A stretch of DNA of 64,000 nt. It comes from an uncultured Eubacteriaceae bacterium (GTDB lineage Bacteria; Bacillota; Clostridia; Eubacteriales; Eubacteriaceae). Under the pieces are notes generated by a model. It did not search any database. It was not told where the DNA came from and saw only the letters and a list, made by a program, of their open reading frames with translations. Numbering within the stretch: the stretch's first letter is position 1; every line of letters begins with the position of its first letter. The stretch spans positions 1 to 64,000 of the forward strand of contig CAMBHL010000004.1 of the NCBI GenBank assembly GCA_945867155.1, read 5' to 3'. This document shows, in pieces, positions 44,967 through 53,420 of this stretch. The position numbers were made by a program, and so were the translations under genes.

Positions 44967-46109
44967 TTGAATACGAGTATGACGCCCACAACCACGACGG
45001 TGACATTCGGGCAGTACTTTCTGTATTTGTTTAAGCCGGGCAAAATGATCGGCATGCTGCTCATGGCGCTTTTGTGCATTGCCGCTGCGATTTTTCTGAT
45101 CGTGCTGGCCTGCAAGGGCATGTCCAGACAATATACCGAGGACACCCGAAGGGCTTTTCTTGAAGATGAAGTGGCGAGCCTGACCGAGCGGTTTTACGAG
45201 CTGATTTTCTCCACGACGTTCATTCTGCTCTTTGTCGCGATTTATTTCGCCATCGATTATTTCGGACTGGGGACCACCAACCGCCTCGTCTGGAATAAAT
45301 ACAACGGCATTATCTTGCTCTTGTTTATTCTGGGCTCTGTGATCTTGAATTCCCTGGTGGACAACCGCCTCATCCCCCTAAACCACATCCGGCCCGGGGA
45401 ACGGGGTGCCATGCGGCTGCTCGGGATGATCTACATGTTAATCATCTTCGCGTACATCAAGTTCTTCTATCAGGACAGCAATTACGACAACATCATCATG
45501 TATTTCATCACCCTGGTCATCGGGCGCTTTGTCTATTTCGACGCCTCCCTTGAAAGTTTCCAGGAAGCGATGCAGGGCGTTCGCAACAACCTGCCCCTTT
45601 TGGCTTTGGGGCTGATGTGTTCGGCGATCATGGGAGCTTTTGGCTTCAACACCCATTATTTGCTGGAACAGTACGGCGTCGTCTTTAATTTGTTCTACGC
45701 CCATTTGTTCCTCCTCGTGATCATTGCGGTCGTCCACCGCAGCAAAGTCCTGAGGAAAATCGTCGACCGGACGGCGCCGGCAGTCGCCCGAGAAGACAGT
45801 CGCCTGGCCCCCGGCGCCGGAACGGCCTACCCTGGCCAGGAAACCATGTGGATCAATGCCAAGGAAATCAACGAAAGAGAACGGGAACTGCGCTACCAGA
45901 AAGCCCGGGATGCGGAACAGAACCGCCAAAAGAAGCGCAGGATGCGTTTGGACGAAGCGGTCAACCGCGCCTTGGCGCAGCAGAAGCAAAAAGCGGCTCA
46001 GGAAGAAAATTTTGATCCATGGCAGACAAAAGCTGAAAGCAAGGCCCAGTTATTTGAACAGAAACCGCCAAAGCGCAAGACGACGAACCGCAGAACCCGC
46101 CACCGTTAA
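44967..46109 (+). CDS. Unknown multi-spanning membrane protein
   Basis: About 380 residues, not recognised. Around seven membrane helices (about 21-50, 83-103, 118-136, 150-170, 180-200, 210-235 and 245-265) are followed by a cytoplasmic tail of ~110 residues rich in Arg/Lys/Gln, probably helical or coiled-coil (about 290-350), with a strongly basic end. The TTG at 44967 is chosen because AGGAGGTG is 6 bases before it; an ATG four codons later is possible. Single gene between terminators. Confidence 0.6.
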   Translation: MNTSMTPTTTTVTFGQYFLYLFKPGKMIGMLLMALLCIAAAIFLIVLACKGMSRQYTEDTRRAFLEDEVASLTERFYELIFSTTFILLFVAIYFAIDYFGLGTTNRLVWNKYNGIILLLFILGSVILNSLVDNRLIPLNHIRPGERGAMRLLGMIYMLIIFAYIKFFYQDSNYDNIIMYFITLVIGRFVYFDASLESFQEAMQGVRNNLPLLALGLMCSAIMGAFGFNTHYLLEQYGVVFNLFYAHLFLLVIIAVVHRSKVLRKIVDRTAPAVAREDSRLAPGAGTAYPGQETMWINAKEINERERELRYQKARDAEQNRQKKRRMRLDEAVNRALAQQKQKAAQEENFDPWQTKAESKAQLFEQKPPKRKTTNRRTRHR

Positions 46110-46117
46110 AGGCAGGC

Positions 46118-46160
46118 AAAAAAGCGGCACGCTGAAAATTTTCAGCGTGCCGCTTTTGTT
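46118..46160. terminator. Bidirectional intrinsic terminator
   Basis: AAAAGCGGCACGCTGAAAA is an almost perfect inverted repeat with TTTTCAGCGTGCCGCTTTT. Confidence 0.88.
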
Positions 46161-46181
46161 GTTAAACCCGAAAGATTCGGC

Positions 46182-46595
46182 TTATGCTTCGTCACCTTTG
46201 TGCATATCCCGGGCCTGTTTGGAAACCTTGATGATTTCGTCCACATCGTCCGTAACGGAGGCCTGAACCACACCAGTGAACGCCCCTTCGACGAGCGGAC
46301 AGTCGACAATGTGAATTTTCCCAGTGAGGGCTTCGTCGTCAATCATATCCATTGCCATTTCAGAGCTGATGATCGAACTACCTAAATCGCAGTAAATCAA
46401 AATGGATTTGCAATCTTTGAAGTCGTCGCTTTCGAGGGCTTCCTGAATGCGAACCGCATCCGTTCCGAGACGGCCGTCTGAAGTGCCGGCAGCTTCGCGA
46501 ATGATCACATTTTCATTGCCCATTTCGCTGACCAGTTCCACGAGCCCCTGAGCCAGCTTTTCACTGTGAGATACGATGAGTATACCTGTCGCCAT
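46182..46595 (-). CDS. dhaM: Dihydroxyacetone kinase phosphotransfer subunit DhaM (EIIA-type)
   Basis: 137 residues, a single PTS EIIA-mannose-like domain without the HPr and EI-like domains of the E. coli protein. The phosphoryl-accepting histidine is in ILIVSHSEKLAQG (residue ~9). AAGTSDGRLGTDA and LIYCDLGSSIISSEMAMD are DhaM signatures that separate it from sugar EIIA. It passes phosphate from HPr to DhaL-bound ADP. It lies ~21 kb from dhaK-dhaL. The start at 46595 has GGAGG upstream; it has its own promoter. Confidence 0.92.
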   Translation of the reverse strand: MATGILIVSHSEKLAQGLVELVSEMGNENVIIREAAGTSDGRLGTDAVRIQEALESDDFKDCKSILIYCDLGSSIISSEMAMDMIDDEALTGKIHIVDCPLVEGAFTGVVQASVTDDVDEIIKVSKQARDMHKGDEA

Positions 46596-46638
46596 AATAG
46601 CCTCCAATTTGTTTGTTTTTTTAAATCTATTTGCCCTT

Positions 46639-46666
46639 ATTATAGCCCAACCCTTTCAAGATGCAA
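46639..46666 (-). promoter_or_regulatory. Promoter of dhaM
   Basis: Minus strand -35 TTGCAT (46661-46666), 16-base spacer, -10 TATAAT (46639-46644). Confidence 0.65.
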
Positions 46667-46682
46667 GGGAATCTCCCGATAT

Positions 46683-47159
46683 TTAGTGATGCAAACGATG
46701 TTTTCGGCTAATGCGCTTCGCTTTTGCTTTGAGGCGGCGTCTGAGCCAGAGAAAATGTAAATCGAGGGCGAAAGTCAGCCACAAAAGGCCGCCCCAGAAG
46801 ATGCGGACAAAAGCCAGATCGCTTCGCGCACAGCCGATGGCGCTTAAGAAGAGCAGCAGCGCGGCAAAAAAGAGCCCGGCTTTTAAGAGCGGGGAGAAAG
46901 GCGTTGGAAGCAGCCGCCCCCGTCTTCTTTTAAGAAAGGGGTGGCGTGCTGCGCGAAGGGTGACAAGCAGCGCAGTCAGGGCCAGCAGGACATAAATCCA
47001 CTCTCCGGGAACGCTTGATGCGCGGCTCGTGACCATGCTGCCCCAGAGGGCGCGGTAGGACACCGCGTGGCACAGGAAAAGCAAGTGCCGGATGAGGTTC
47101 AGGGACATCAGGCCCAGGGTGATCCAGCTCGCCAAAAGATAACGTTTTTCAATTTTCAT
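46683..47159 (-). CDS. Small integral membrane protein, unknown
   Basis: 158 residues, not recognised. Four predicted membrane helices (about 7-32, 53-69, 88-107 and 118-138) with Arg/Lys-rich loops and a basic end, which by the positive-inside rule puts both termini in the cytoplasm. GGAGG is 6 bases before the ATG. It lies 24 bases after the PAP2 phosphatase gene, so probably the third gene of the ung operon. Confidence 0.6.
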   Translation of the reverse strand: MKIEKRYLLASWITLGLMSLNLIRHLLFLCHAVSYRALWGSMVTSRASSVPGEWIYVLLALTALLVTLRAARHPFLKRRRGRLLPTPFSPLLKAGLFFAALLLFLSAIGCARSDLAFVRIFWGGLLWLTFALDLHFLWLRRRLKAKAKRISRKHRLHH

Positions 47160-47183
47160 GGAAGCCTCCGGTAAAGCCGCGCC

Positions 47184-47729
47184 TTAGGGAAGGCGGGAGT
47201 GTTTTTCAGGCCAGTATCTTCCCATTTGAAAGACCCCTTCTGCGACGAGGATGCCGAAGCCGGCACCGGCGAGCACATCCGATGGAAAGTGCACGAAAAG
47301 GTAGAGTCTGGAAAAAGCGACGATGCCCGCGAAAATAAGCGCAGCCGCGCTTAACCTCGGGTGATCCCGGTGAAACAGGCGGAAAATGAGCCACGCGCAC
47401 GAAAATGCGGCCACCGTGTGCCCGGACGGAAAGGAGCGGCCGGGCGGGTGCGGGATGATCGTGACGTAATGGGCGATTTCGTAGGGCCGGGCGCGTCCGA
47501 AAAAGGGCTTGATCACCAGATTGGCAAGAATCGACGCGAGGCTTAACGAAATGGCGACCTGAATGCCGGCCCGGCGCGTCTTGGGGAAGGCGATCAGGAC
47601 GATACAGACTGCGATCCAGATCCGCCCGGAATTGGCCAAAAAGGTCACCCCTTTAAAAAAGACATCTAAGGCCGGATAAGAGAGGGCGTTGTGAATCGCC
47701 CACAGGATTTTTAATTCCGCGGCGCTCAT
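47184..47729 (-). CDS. PAP2 family membrane phosphatase
   Basis: 181 residues, five or six membrane helices. The three phosphatase motifs are present: [14 protein letters not shown] and [12 protein letters not shown] with the two catalytic histidines. Likely acts on undecaprenyl pyrophosphate or another lipid phosphate outside the membrane. The start overlaps the ung stop by 4 bases (ATGA), so translation is coupled. Confidence 0.85.
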   Translation of the reverse strand: MSAAELKILWAIHNALSYPALDVFFKGVTFLANSGRIWIAVCIVLIAFPKTRRAGIQVAISLSLASILANLVIKPFFGRARPYEIAHYVTIIPHPPGRSFPSGHTVAAFSCAWLIFRLFHRDHPRLSAAALIFAGIVAFSRLYLFVHFPSDVLAGAGFGILVAEGVFQMGRYWPEKHSRLP

Positions 47730-48484
47730 GGGGAAACCGCCTTGTCTGGTTTGGAGAATACGCCGGGATGATGGGCGCGCAGGGTCGCTGCGGCAGCCTT
47801 GGGATCTTTGAGGGAGGGGATGGCCCAGTCCACAGGGGTCAGGCCGACCTGGGTCAGAAAATCATTGGCCCTGGAGAAAGGGCGGCTTCCGAAAAAGCCC
47901 CGGCGCGCTGAAAAAGGACTGGGGTGAGACGATTTGATGATCATGTGCTGGGGACCCGTGATCATGGGAATTTTGGACTGAGCAAAAGCGCCCCATAGGA
48001 TGAAAACCACTGGCGTTTCCCGGGCGTTGAGCATTTCGATGACGTGGTCAGTGAAAATTTCCCACCCTTTGCCCCGGTGAGAAGCGGGCTGGCCCGCCCG
48101 GACCGTCAGCACGGAATTGAGCAGCAGCACCCCTTCTTTGGTCCAGTGCACCAGACAGCCGTGGTTGGGAATGTCGCAGCCGAGGTCGTCGTGAAGCTCT
48201 TTATAAATATTTTGGAGAGAAGGCGGGATGGCGACGTCGGGCTGCACCGAAAAGCACAGGCCATGGGCCTGGTGAGGACCGTGATAAGGGTCCTGGCCGA
48301 TGATGCAGACCTTGGTGTCTTTAAAAGCCGTATAGTGAAAGGCGTTGAAAATGTCGTAAGGGTTGGGATAGACGCGCCGGGTTTTGTACTCGCGAATTAA
48401 AAACTGGCGCAGCTTTTGATAATAATCCTGTTTAAATTCTTGTTTTAAGGGATGTTCCCAGTCATTTTGAAAAAAGATGCTCAC
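47726..48484 (-). CDS. ung: Uracil-DNA glycosylase
   Basis: 252 residues, family 1 UDG, slightly longer than usual (about 225) because of a ~25-residue C-terminal tail. The catalytic water-activating Asp is in [18 protein letters not shown], the uracil-binding Asn in [10 protein letters not shown], and the DNA-intercalating loop is HPSPFSA. It removes uracil from DNA. A GTG start at 48484 is chosen because GGGAGGAG is 7 bases upstream; the longer frame from 48517 lacks a ribosome site. Confidence 0.95.
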   Translation of the reverse strand: MSIFFQNDWEHPLKQEFKQDYYQKLRQFLIREYKTRRVYPNPYDIFNAFHYTAFKDTKVCIIGQDPYHGPHQAHGLCFSVQPDVAIPPSLQNIYKELHDDLGCDIPNHGCLVHWTKEGVLLLNSVLTVRAGQPASHRGKGWEIFTDHVIEMLNARETPVVFILWGAFAQSKIPMITGPQHMIIKSSHPSPFSARRGFFGSRPFSRANDFLTQVGLTPVDWAIPSLKDPKAAAATLRAHHPGVFSKPDKAVSP

Positions 48485-48580
48485 AGCGATGCTCCTCCCG
48501 ATTGATTTATCTTTCATTATAAAAGAAACAGGGCGGAAAAGAAAGTCTAAAGCCAGGACGCGCGTCTTAAAAATAATGGC

Positions 48581-48608
48581 TTGTATTCTTTGTACATAAT
48601 GCTATAAT
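48581..48608 (+). promoter_or_regulatory. Promoter of ispE
   Basis: -35 TTGTAT (48581-48586), 16-base spacer, -10 TATAAT (48603-48608). Confidence 0.6.
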
Positions 48609-48638
48609 TGTATACAGTATTTTAAAGGAAGAGGGCTT

Positions 48639-49481
48639 ATGATTCGAGAACAGGCGCCTGCAAAGGTGAATTTATCGCTGCATATTACGGGGATTCGGGA
48701 AGATGGCTATCATCTCATGCACATGGTCAATTTTTCGGTTCCCGGGCTTTCGGATGTCCTTGATTTCGAACCGGCGCCGGAACTGGAGCTTGCCTGCGAT
48801 GCTGCCGGCGTGCCGTCGGGGAAAGACAACCTCGTCTATCGGGCGATGGCGCTGCTTAAAAAGACGTGTCGCGTGGACTGCGGGGCGAAAGTGACCCTCG
48901 AAAAGCACATTCCGATGCAGGCAGGACTGGCCGGCGGTTCATCCGACGCTGCAGCGGTGCTGCGGGGGCTTAACCGGCTGTGGAAGCTCGGCCTTTCGGA
49001 GCAGCAGCTGATCCCATTGGCTGCGGCCATCGGCGCAGATGTGCCTTACTGCCTGGTGAGTCAGCCGGCGGTGGTGACAGGCATCGGCGAAAAGATCGAA
49101 AGGCTCGGCGCTTTTCCGAATTTTGCCATTCTCGGGGTCAAACCCGCTGTGGATATGGCCACCCCTGAGGCTTTTCGTGAGATGGATCAGATCCAGCGCC
49201 ACAAGCCTTACGACGACCGGGCGCTGAGAGCGGCGCTCCGCCGGCAGGATTTTGACCAGCTGTCCCGGTGCTGCTGCAACGATTTCGAGCAAATCGTCTT
49301 TAAAAAGCATCCCGAAGTCGAAGCGATCGGCAGCGCGATGCGCGAAGCAGGCGCCTGGATGGCACGCATGAGCGGCAGCGGCTCCACGATGATCGGCTAT
49401 TTTAAAACAGCCGAACAGGCGGAGACGGCGGCGGCCAGATTCAAATCACCCCAGAATATTGTGTTTACAGCAGAAATATGA
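48639..49481 (+). CDS. ispE: 4-diphosphocytidyl-2-C-methyl-D-erythritol kinase
   Basis: 280 residues, GHMP kinase fold. N-terminal APAKVNLSLHITG.REDGYH, the ATP loop PMQAGLAGGSSDAAA (about 91-105) and the C-terminal MSGSGSTMIG are intact. It is the fourth enzyme of the non-mevalonate isoprenoid pathway. GGAAGAG precedes the ATG. A GntR gene follows after 15 bases. Confidence 0.96.
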   Translation: MIREQAPAKVNLSLHITGIREDGYHLMHMVNFSVPGLSDVLDFEPAPELELACDAAGVPSGKDNLVYRAMALLKKTCRVDCGAKVTLEKHIPMQAGLAGGSSDAAAVLRGLNRLWKLGLSEQQLIPLAAAIGADVPYCLVSQPAVVTGIGEKIERLGAFPNFAILGVKPAVDMATPEAFREMDQIQRHKPYDDRALRAALRRQDFDQLSRCCCNDFEQIVFKKHPEVEAIGSAMREAGAWMARMSGSGSTMIGYFKTAEQAETAAARFKSPQNIVFTAEI

Positions 49482-49496
49482 AAAGATAGGAAAACG

Positions 49497-50204
49497 ATGG
49501 AAGACAGGAACAAGAAGCATACGGTATTGAAAATGGATACCAATTCATGTAAGCCCCTGCGGGAAGTTGTGTTTGAAACGATTCGCAGTGCGATTGTTCA
49601 CGGCACGCTGAAACCCGGGGAACGGTTGATGGAAGTCAAACTCGCCAATGAGCTGGGCGTGTCGAGGACGCCAGTCCGGGAATCCATCCGCAAACTGGAA
49701 CTGGAAGGACTCGTCGAAATGGTGCCGCGAAAGGGCGCCTACGTGACCCCGATGTCGATTACGGACCTGCGGGAAATGATGGAAATCCGCGGTGCCTTAG
49801 AGGCGCTGGTGGCTGAACTTGCCGCCCAGCGGGCGTCCGCCGAGGACATCGACAAGATGAAGCGGAGCAACCGGAAATTTGAAAACAGCGTTGAAAAAAA
49901 TGACGGCCCCGGCATCATCGACAACGACATCCTGTTTCACGAGGCCTTTTATCAGTCTTCCGGAAACGGCCGTCTCGAAAACATGATTCATACGCTTAGA
50001 GAACAGATGTTAAGATTCCGCGTGGAATATGTCAGACGGATCGCCCTGAAAAAACCCCTGCCCGGCCAGCACCGGCAGATCATCGACGCGATCGAGCATC
50101 ACGATTCAAAACAGGCCAGCCAGGCGGCTCTGCGCCACATCAAACTGACCGAAGACGACATGCTCGTGCTTTTGGCCGACGATGAAGCCTTCGAAAATCA
50201 ATAA
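49497..50204 (+). CDS. GntR family regulator, FadR/FCD subgroup
   Basis: 235 residues. An N-terminal winged helix (about 18-80) holds LREVVFETIRSAI, PGERLMEVKLANELGVSRTPVRESIRKLE and RKGAYV. An all-helical FCD ligand domain follows (about 90-220), with metal-binding Asp/His residues (DNDILFHEAF and GQHRQIIDAI.HHD). The effector is unknown. It is co-transcribed with ispE, a pairing often seen in Clostridia, but the target is not shown. Confidence 0.88.
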   Translation: MEDRNKKHTVLKMDTNSCKPLREVVFETIRSAIVHGTLKPGERLMEVKLANELGVSRTPVRESIRKLELEGLVEMVPRKGAYVTPMSITDLREMMEIRGALEALVAELAAQRASAEDIDKMKRSNRKFENSVEKNDGPGIIDNDILFHEAFYQSSGNGRLENMIHTLREQMLRFRVEYVRRIALKKPLPGQHRQIIDAIEHHDSKQASQAALRHIKLTEDDMLVLLADDEAFENQ

Positions 50205-50209
50205 ATAAA

Positions 50210-50248
50210 ACGTCCCATTTGGAGAAACCAAATGAGACGCTTTTTATT
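50210..50248. terminator. Bidirectional intrinsic terminator
   Basis: ACGTCCCATTTGG-agaaa-CCAAATGAGACGC with one mismatch, flanked by A and T runs. Confidence 0.8.
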
Positions 50249-50252
50249 TGGA

Positions 50253-51269
50253 TTAAAATCCCTTCAGAAGCGACGGATGCTTTAAGAAGATGATGTCGAA
50301 ATGGGTCATGGTCTGATCCTGATTCACATCGAGATCCGTCAGATAGGAACGGTTGCCGTAAAAACGGTGGACGTTTTCCATCGTGAGGACATCGGGATTT
50401 TTAAGGGTGTCGCTGATGAAGCCGGCGTCCTTTTCGGCCAGATCCACCGCATCATTGAACAAGTCGATGTAGGTCGTCGTAAAGGTTTCGCCGGTAACCG
50501 GATGGCGCCAAGGATGGTGGTCCATGTTGAGCACGACCGGCTCGTTGGTGTAAGGCGGATAGCATTCCCGGCTGATGATCAGTTCCTGACGGAACAGCTT
50601 TTCGAACTTGCGCAGCACGTCGCGCTTGCGGTTCGTGGGATCGCTGGTCATGTTGGCCGCCAGATGAGCCGCTTTGCAGGCGCGCTTGAATTCGAAAATT
50701 TTTAAGGGTTTGTTGAAGACAAAGGCGAAGATGTGTGCCATGAGCTGGCCGAGAATCGTCGCCTCTTCGTCAGATATTCTGAACAAGCGCTTGAAGTTGA
50801 AGTCTGTCGCCAGCTCATTTCGTTCATACTGGAGATAGGCCGTGTCCAAAAGCACTTCGAAATAGGTGTGGATGTAGGCGAAAACCCGGGTGTCCCGGTC
50901 GTGCTGGTACTGGCCGGTATGATAATAGATGTAGGGGTGGGTTTTGGCGTCGAGCTCGTGGTGCATGGAAAAGCCCGTCAAATAGGCCAGGCAGGTGTCC
51001 CGTTCAAAGGGATTCTGAAGGTTGAGGGTGTACAATAGCCCCTGATAGAAAAAGGCGTCGATGTCGTGGCTGTGGATCAGGCTGCCGTATTTCATGCGGG
51101 AAGGATGTCCCGGAGTCGGGATCAAATCGAAGAAAAAGAAATCCGGCCCTTCGGCGCCGAGATAAAAGGCATCGGGATGGGCGTCCACCGCGATGCCGAG
51201 CGGAGATTTTGCATCTAAGCGGTGCAGTAGATTCTGCGCACTGTAATAATGTGTCAGTTTTTCAGACAT
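50253..51269 (-). CDS. Zinc-dependent phospholipase C-like protein
   Basis: 338 residues. GAEGPDFFFFD (about 38-48), GSLIH.HD (about 62-69), and LAYLTGFSMHHELDAKTHPYIYY (about 94-116) match the Zn_dep_PLPC family with several His/Asp metal ligands. There is no signal peptide, so it is probably cytoplasmic, unlike the secreted toxins. The substrate is unknown. GAAAGGAAA precedes the ATG. Divergent from the MEMO/AMMECR1 gene. Confidence 0.78.
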   Translation of the reverse strand: MSEKLTHYYSAQNLLHRLDAKSPLGIAVDAHPDAFYLGAEGPDFFFFDLIPTPGHPSRMKYGSLIHSHDIDAFFYQGLLYTLNLQNPFERDTCLAYLTGFSMHHELDAKTHPYIYYHTGQYQHDRDTRVFAYIHTYFEVLLDTAYLQYERNELATDFNFKRLFRISDEEATILGQLMAHIFAFVFNKPLKIFEFKRACKAAHLAANMTSDPTNRKRDVLRKFEKLFRQELIISRECYPPYTNEPVVLNMDHHPWRHPVTGETFTTTYIDLFNDAVDLAEKDAGFISDTLKNPDVLTMENVHRFYGNRSYLTDLDVNQDQTMTHFDIIFLKHPSLLKGF

Positions 51270-51362
51270 GTGGTTTTCCTTTCTGAAAAAATAAAATTCT
51301 TTTATGTATTATTTAAGTTTATCATAGAATACTTTGAAAAAAATAAAATTAGAGAGGCGTAT

Positions 51363-52754
51363 ATGTATTTAAAAGGAATCAGCTTTTTTCCCAAACTCCC
51401 CAATTCAGAGATCCCAGCACTTCAGGAGAAACAGCCTGAGCTGGACCGCGTAGTCCGGGATCTGGCCCTGGACATTGCGAAGACGGCGCCGAAAACCATC
51501 GTCTATTTAAGTGCCGGCGAGCCCAGCTTCAGCGACGCCCTGACGGTATTGTACCAGCCCCGCATCATGGGCAAATGCAGCGACCGGTGGCTTCAGATGA
51601 AAGGGGATCTCAATATGCTTAACGATTTTCACGACCGCCTGAACGAACAGGGAGTCGCGGCCGTTTTTGTCAATGACACCCAGGCGAAGCGCTACCACAT
51701 CACGCCGGTGATTCCCCAGACTTTAAACGCAGCAGTCTGGGCCATCGACCGGGTTTTCCCGGATCATGAAAGCGCGGTGATCAATGTCGGCGGCGTGGAC
51801 GCGACAACGCTGTACCGAGCCGGCAGAATCCTGCGCCAGGCCATTGAATCCGGAGACCGGGACGTGATGATCGCAGCAGTCTGCGATCCCGGAAAAACAG
51901 AAGGCTTTATAAAAGGAATTGTCGAACAGGATACGGCAAAGCTCATGCCCTTTTTTAAAAAGACTAAGCTCAGTGGCGACTTGGCGGTGGCGGTGATGGC
52001 CGCAGGCGCTCTGGACGGCATCCGGACCGAGTGGCGAGGCTTTGACCGGGGCGAGAAAAGCCGGGGCATCGGCTGCCTGACCTACGATTTAGACCGTCCG
52101 GACCCGACGTACGAAAGTCTGCTGAAACAGCTCGAAAAAAGACGGACGGACGCCCACCGGAAAGTGTTGAGTCAGGCCGACCCTTATGTGGGACTGGCCA
52201 TGGCGGCGGTGGAAAAATGGGTGCGGGAAAATCAGGCCATTGATCCGACGGCCTTTTTGGAAAAATACCGCAGCGACGACGAAGACACGGTGCACGACAT
52301 GCTGGACCCGGTACAGCGTACCGGCGTCTTTGTGACCTTGTATAAAAGCGGAGAAGTCCGGGGATGGGCCGGGTCTTTCCATCCGGCTGCGGACAATATT
52401 TCCCAGGAAATTGTCCAAAATGCCATTGCGGCCGCCTCGGAAGACCCACGGTTTTTGAAAATCGAAGCCGAAGAGCTCAACCAGATCACCGCGAAAGTGG
52501 AAGTGATCACGAGCATCGAAGACCTTCAATCGGCAGACGGCATCGATCCGGAAAGTCAGGGTCTCATCGTCGAAAAAGGATTAAAAGCCAGTTTTGTCGT
52601 GCCGGATGAAAAATACGCGTCGGCGGCTGAGATGCTCGAAACCGCCAAAAAGCGCGCTGGCATCCCGCTGGATGAACCTGACGACGAACGGGAATACGGC
52701 GGGGATAAACTCTTTATCAAAGGGTTTGCCGTTGAACGCCACAGCTTAAATTAA
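51363..52754 (+). CDS. MEMO-like / AMMECR1 domain fusion (AmmeMemoRadiSam type)
   Basis: 463 residues. Residues 1-270 resemble the class III extradiol dioxygenase/MEMO fold (PKTIVYLSAGEPSFSD, the central HDRLNEQGV and AVMAAGALDG). Residues about 285-463 are an AMMECR1 domain (GVFVTLYKSGEVRGWAGS, NAIAAASEDPRF, GLIVEKGLKASFVVPDE). RGWAG replaces the usual RGCIG. Members occur beside a radical SAM gene; none is present here. Function unknown. The ATG at 51363 has AGAGAGG upstream and the longer frame does not. Confidence 0.78.
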   Translation: MYLKGISFFPKLPNSEIPALQEKQPELDRVVRDLALDIAKTAPKTIVYLSAGEPSFSDALTVLYQPRIMGKCSDRWLQMKGDLNMLNDFHDRLNEQGVAAVFVNDTQAKRYHITPVIPQTLNAAVWAIDRVFPDHESAVINVGGVDATTLYRAGRILRQAIESGDRDVMIAAVCDPGKTEGFIKGIVEQDTAKLMPFFKKTKLSGDLAVAVMAAGALDGIRTEWRGFDRGEKSRGIGCLTYDLDRPDPTYESLLKQLEKRRTDAHRKVLSQADPYVGLAMAAVEKWVRENQAIDPTAFLEKYRSDDEDTVHDMLDPVQRTGVFVTLYKSGEVRGWAGSFHPAADNISQEIVQNAIAAASEDPRFLKIEAEELNQITAKVEVITSIEDLQSADGIDPESQGLIVEKGLKASFVVPDEKYASAAEMLETAKKRAGIPLDEPDDEREYGGDKLFIKGFAVERHSLN

Positions 52755-52763
52755 TAAACTAAA

Positions 52764-52800
52764 AAAAAGCGGCCCTGCTCACGCCCAGGCGTGAAGCAGG
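52764..52800 (-). terminator. Terminator overlapping the end of the M50-like gene
   Basis: On the minus strand a hairpin of CTGCTTCACGCC / GGCGTGAGCAG with CCGC ends precedes eight T. The 5' arm lies inside the last codons of the gene at 52779. Confidence 0.75.
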
Positions 52801-53420
52801 AGACCGCGGAGCAGATGGATCAGGTTGATGCGCCAGAACGCAAAGACGACAAACAAAATCAGAAGACAGACGGGAAGCCCCGCCAGAGCGACCCGGATGT
52901 CCTGGCCGCTTAAATCCATGTGAAAGAAAATGCTGACTGCCAAATAGACCGCGAGGATGTGAACCCATTGGGCCGTTTCGGCGTCAAAACAAAAGTGTTT
53001 GATGAGACAGAGGGACACAAGTCCCAGCATCACCGGCGCGATGGACGACAGCGTCATTTGAAGCGCCTGGCGGATGCGTCCGCCCCGGGGCATAAAATTG
53101 ACCGACCCGAGGGTCTGTCCCTGGGGCTTTAAATTGATGCGCTGAATGTGCGCCCCGAGGAGCCATGCGAAAAGGGCGTGGGCCAGCTCGTGGTGGACGA
53201 CCCCGGGATAAGTAAGATAGTTGCCGAAAAGATATGCGGCTTCGCTGCCAATAAAGAAGCCCAGAATTGAAAGCAGGCATTGGGTGATGAGGTGGACGCC
53301 GAAACCCAGAATGACGATGAGAACCGGGATTAGCAGAGTGTTGGAAAGCGCCGCTTGCCACCACGGCCCGGATGCAGTCGCGCTGTGATACAGCAGCAAA
53401 ATTTGAGATATGACGCTCAT
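52779..53420 (-). CDS. Membrane metalloprotease-like protein with HELAH motif
   Basis: 213 residues, about five membrane helices. HHELAH (about residues 76-81) at the start of a membrane segment is an HExxH zinc site, as in site-2 (M50-type) proteases. An Asp in MDLSGQD near the later helix could be the third ligand. If active, it would cut membrane proteins within the lipid layer; no partner is seen. The ATG at 53420 overlaps the stop of the upstream transporter gene by 4 bases (ATGA). Confidence 0.65.
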   Translation of the reverse strand: MSVISQILLLYHSATASGPWWQAALSNTLLIPVLIVILGFGVHLITQCLLSILGFFIGSEAAYLFGNYLTYPGVVHHELAHALFAWLLGAHIQRINLKPQGQTLGSVNFMPRGGRIRQALQMTLSSIAPVMLGLVSLCLIKHFCFDAETAQWVHILAVYLAVSIFFHMDLSGQDIRVALAGLPVCLLILFVVFAFWRINLIHLLRGLLLHAWA

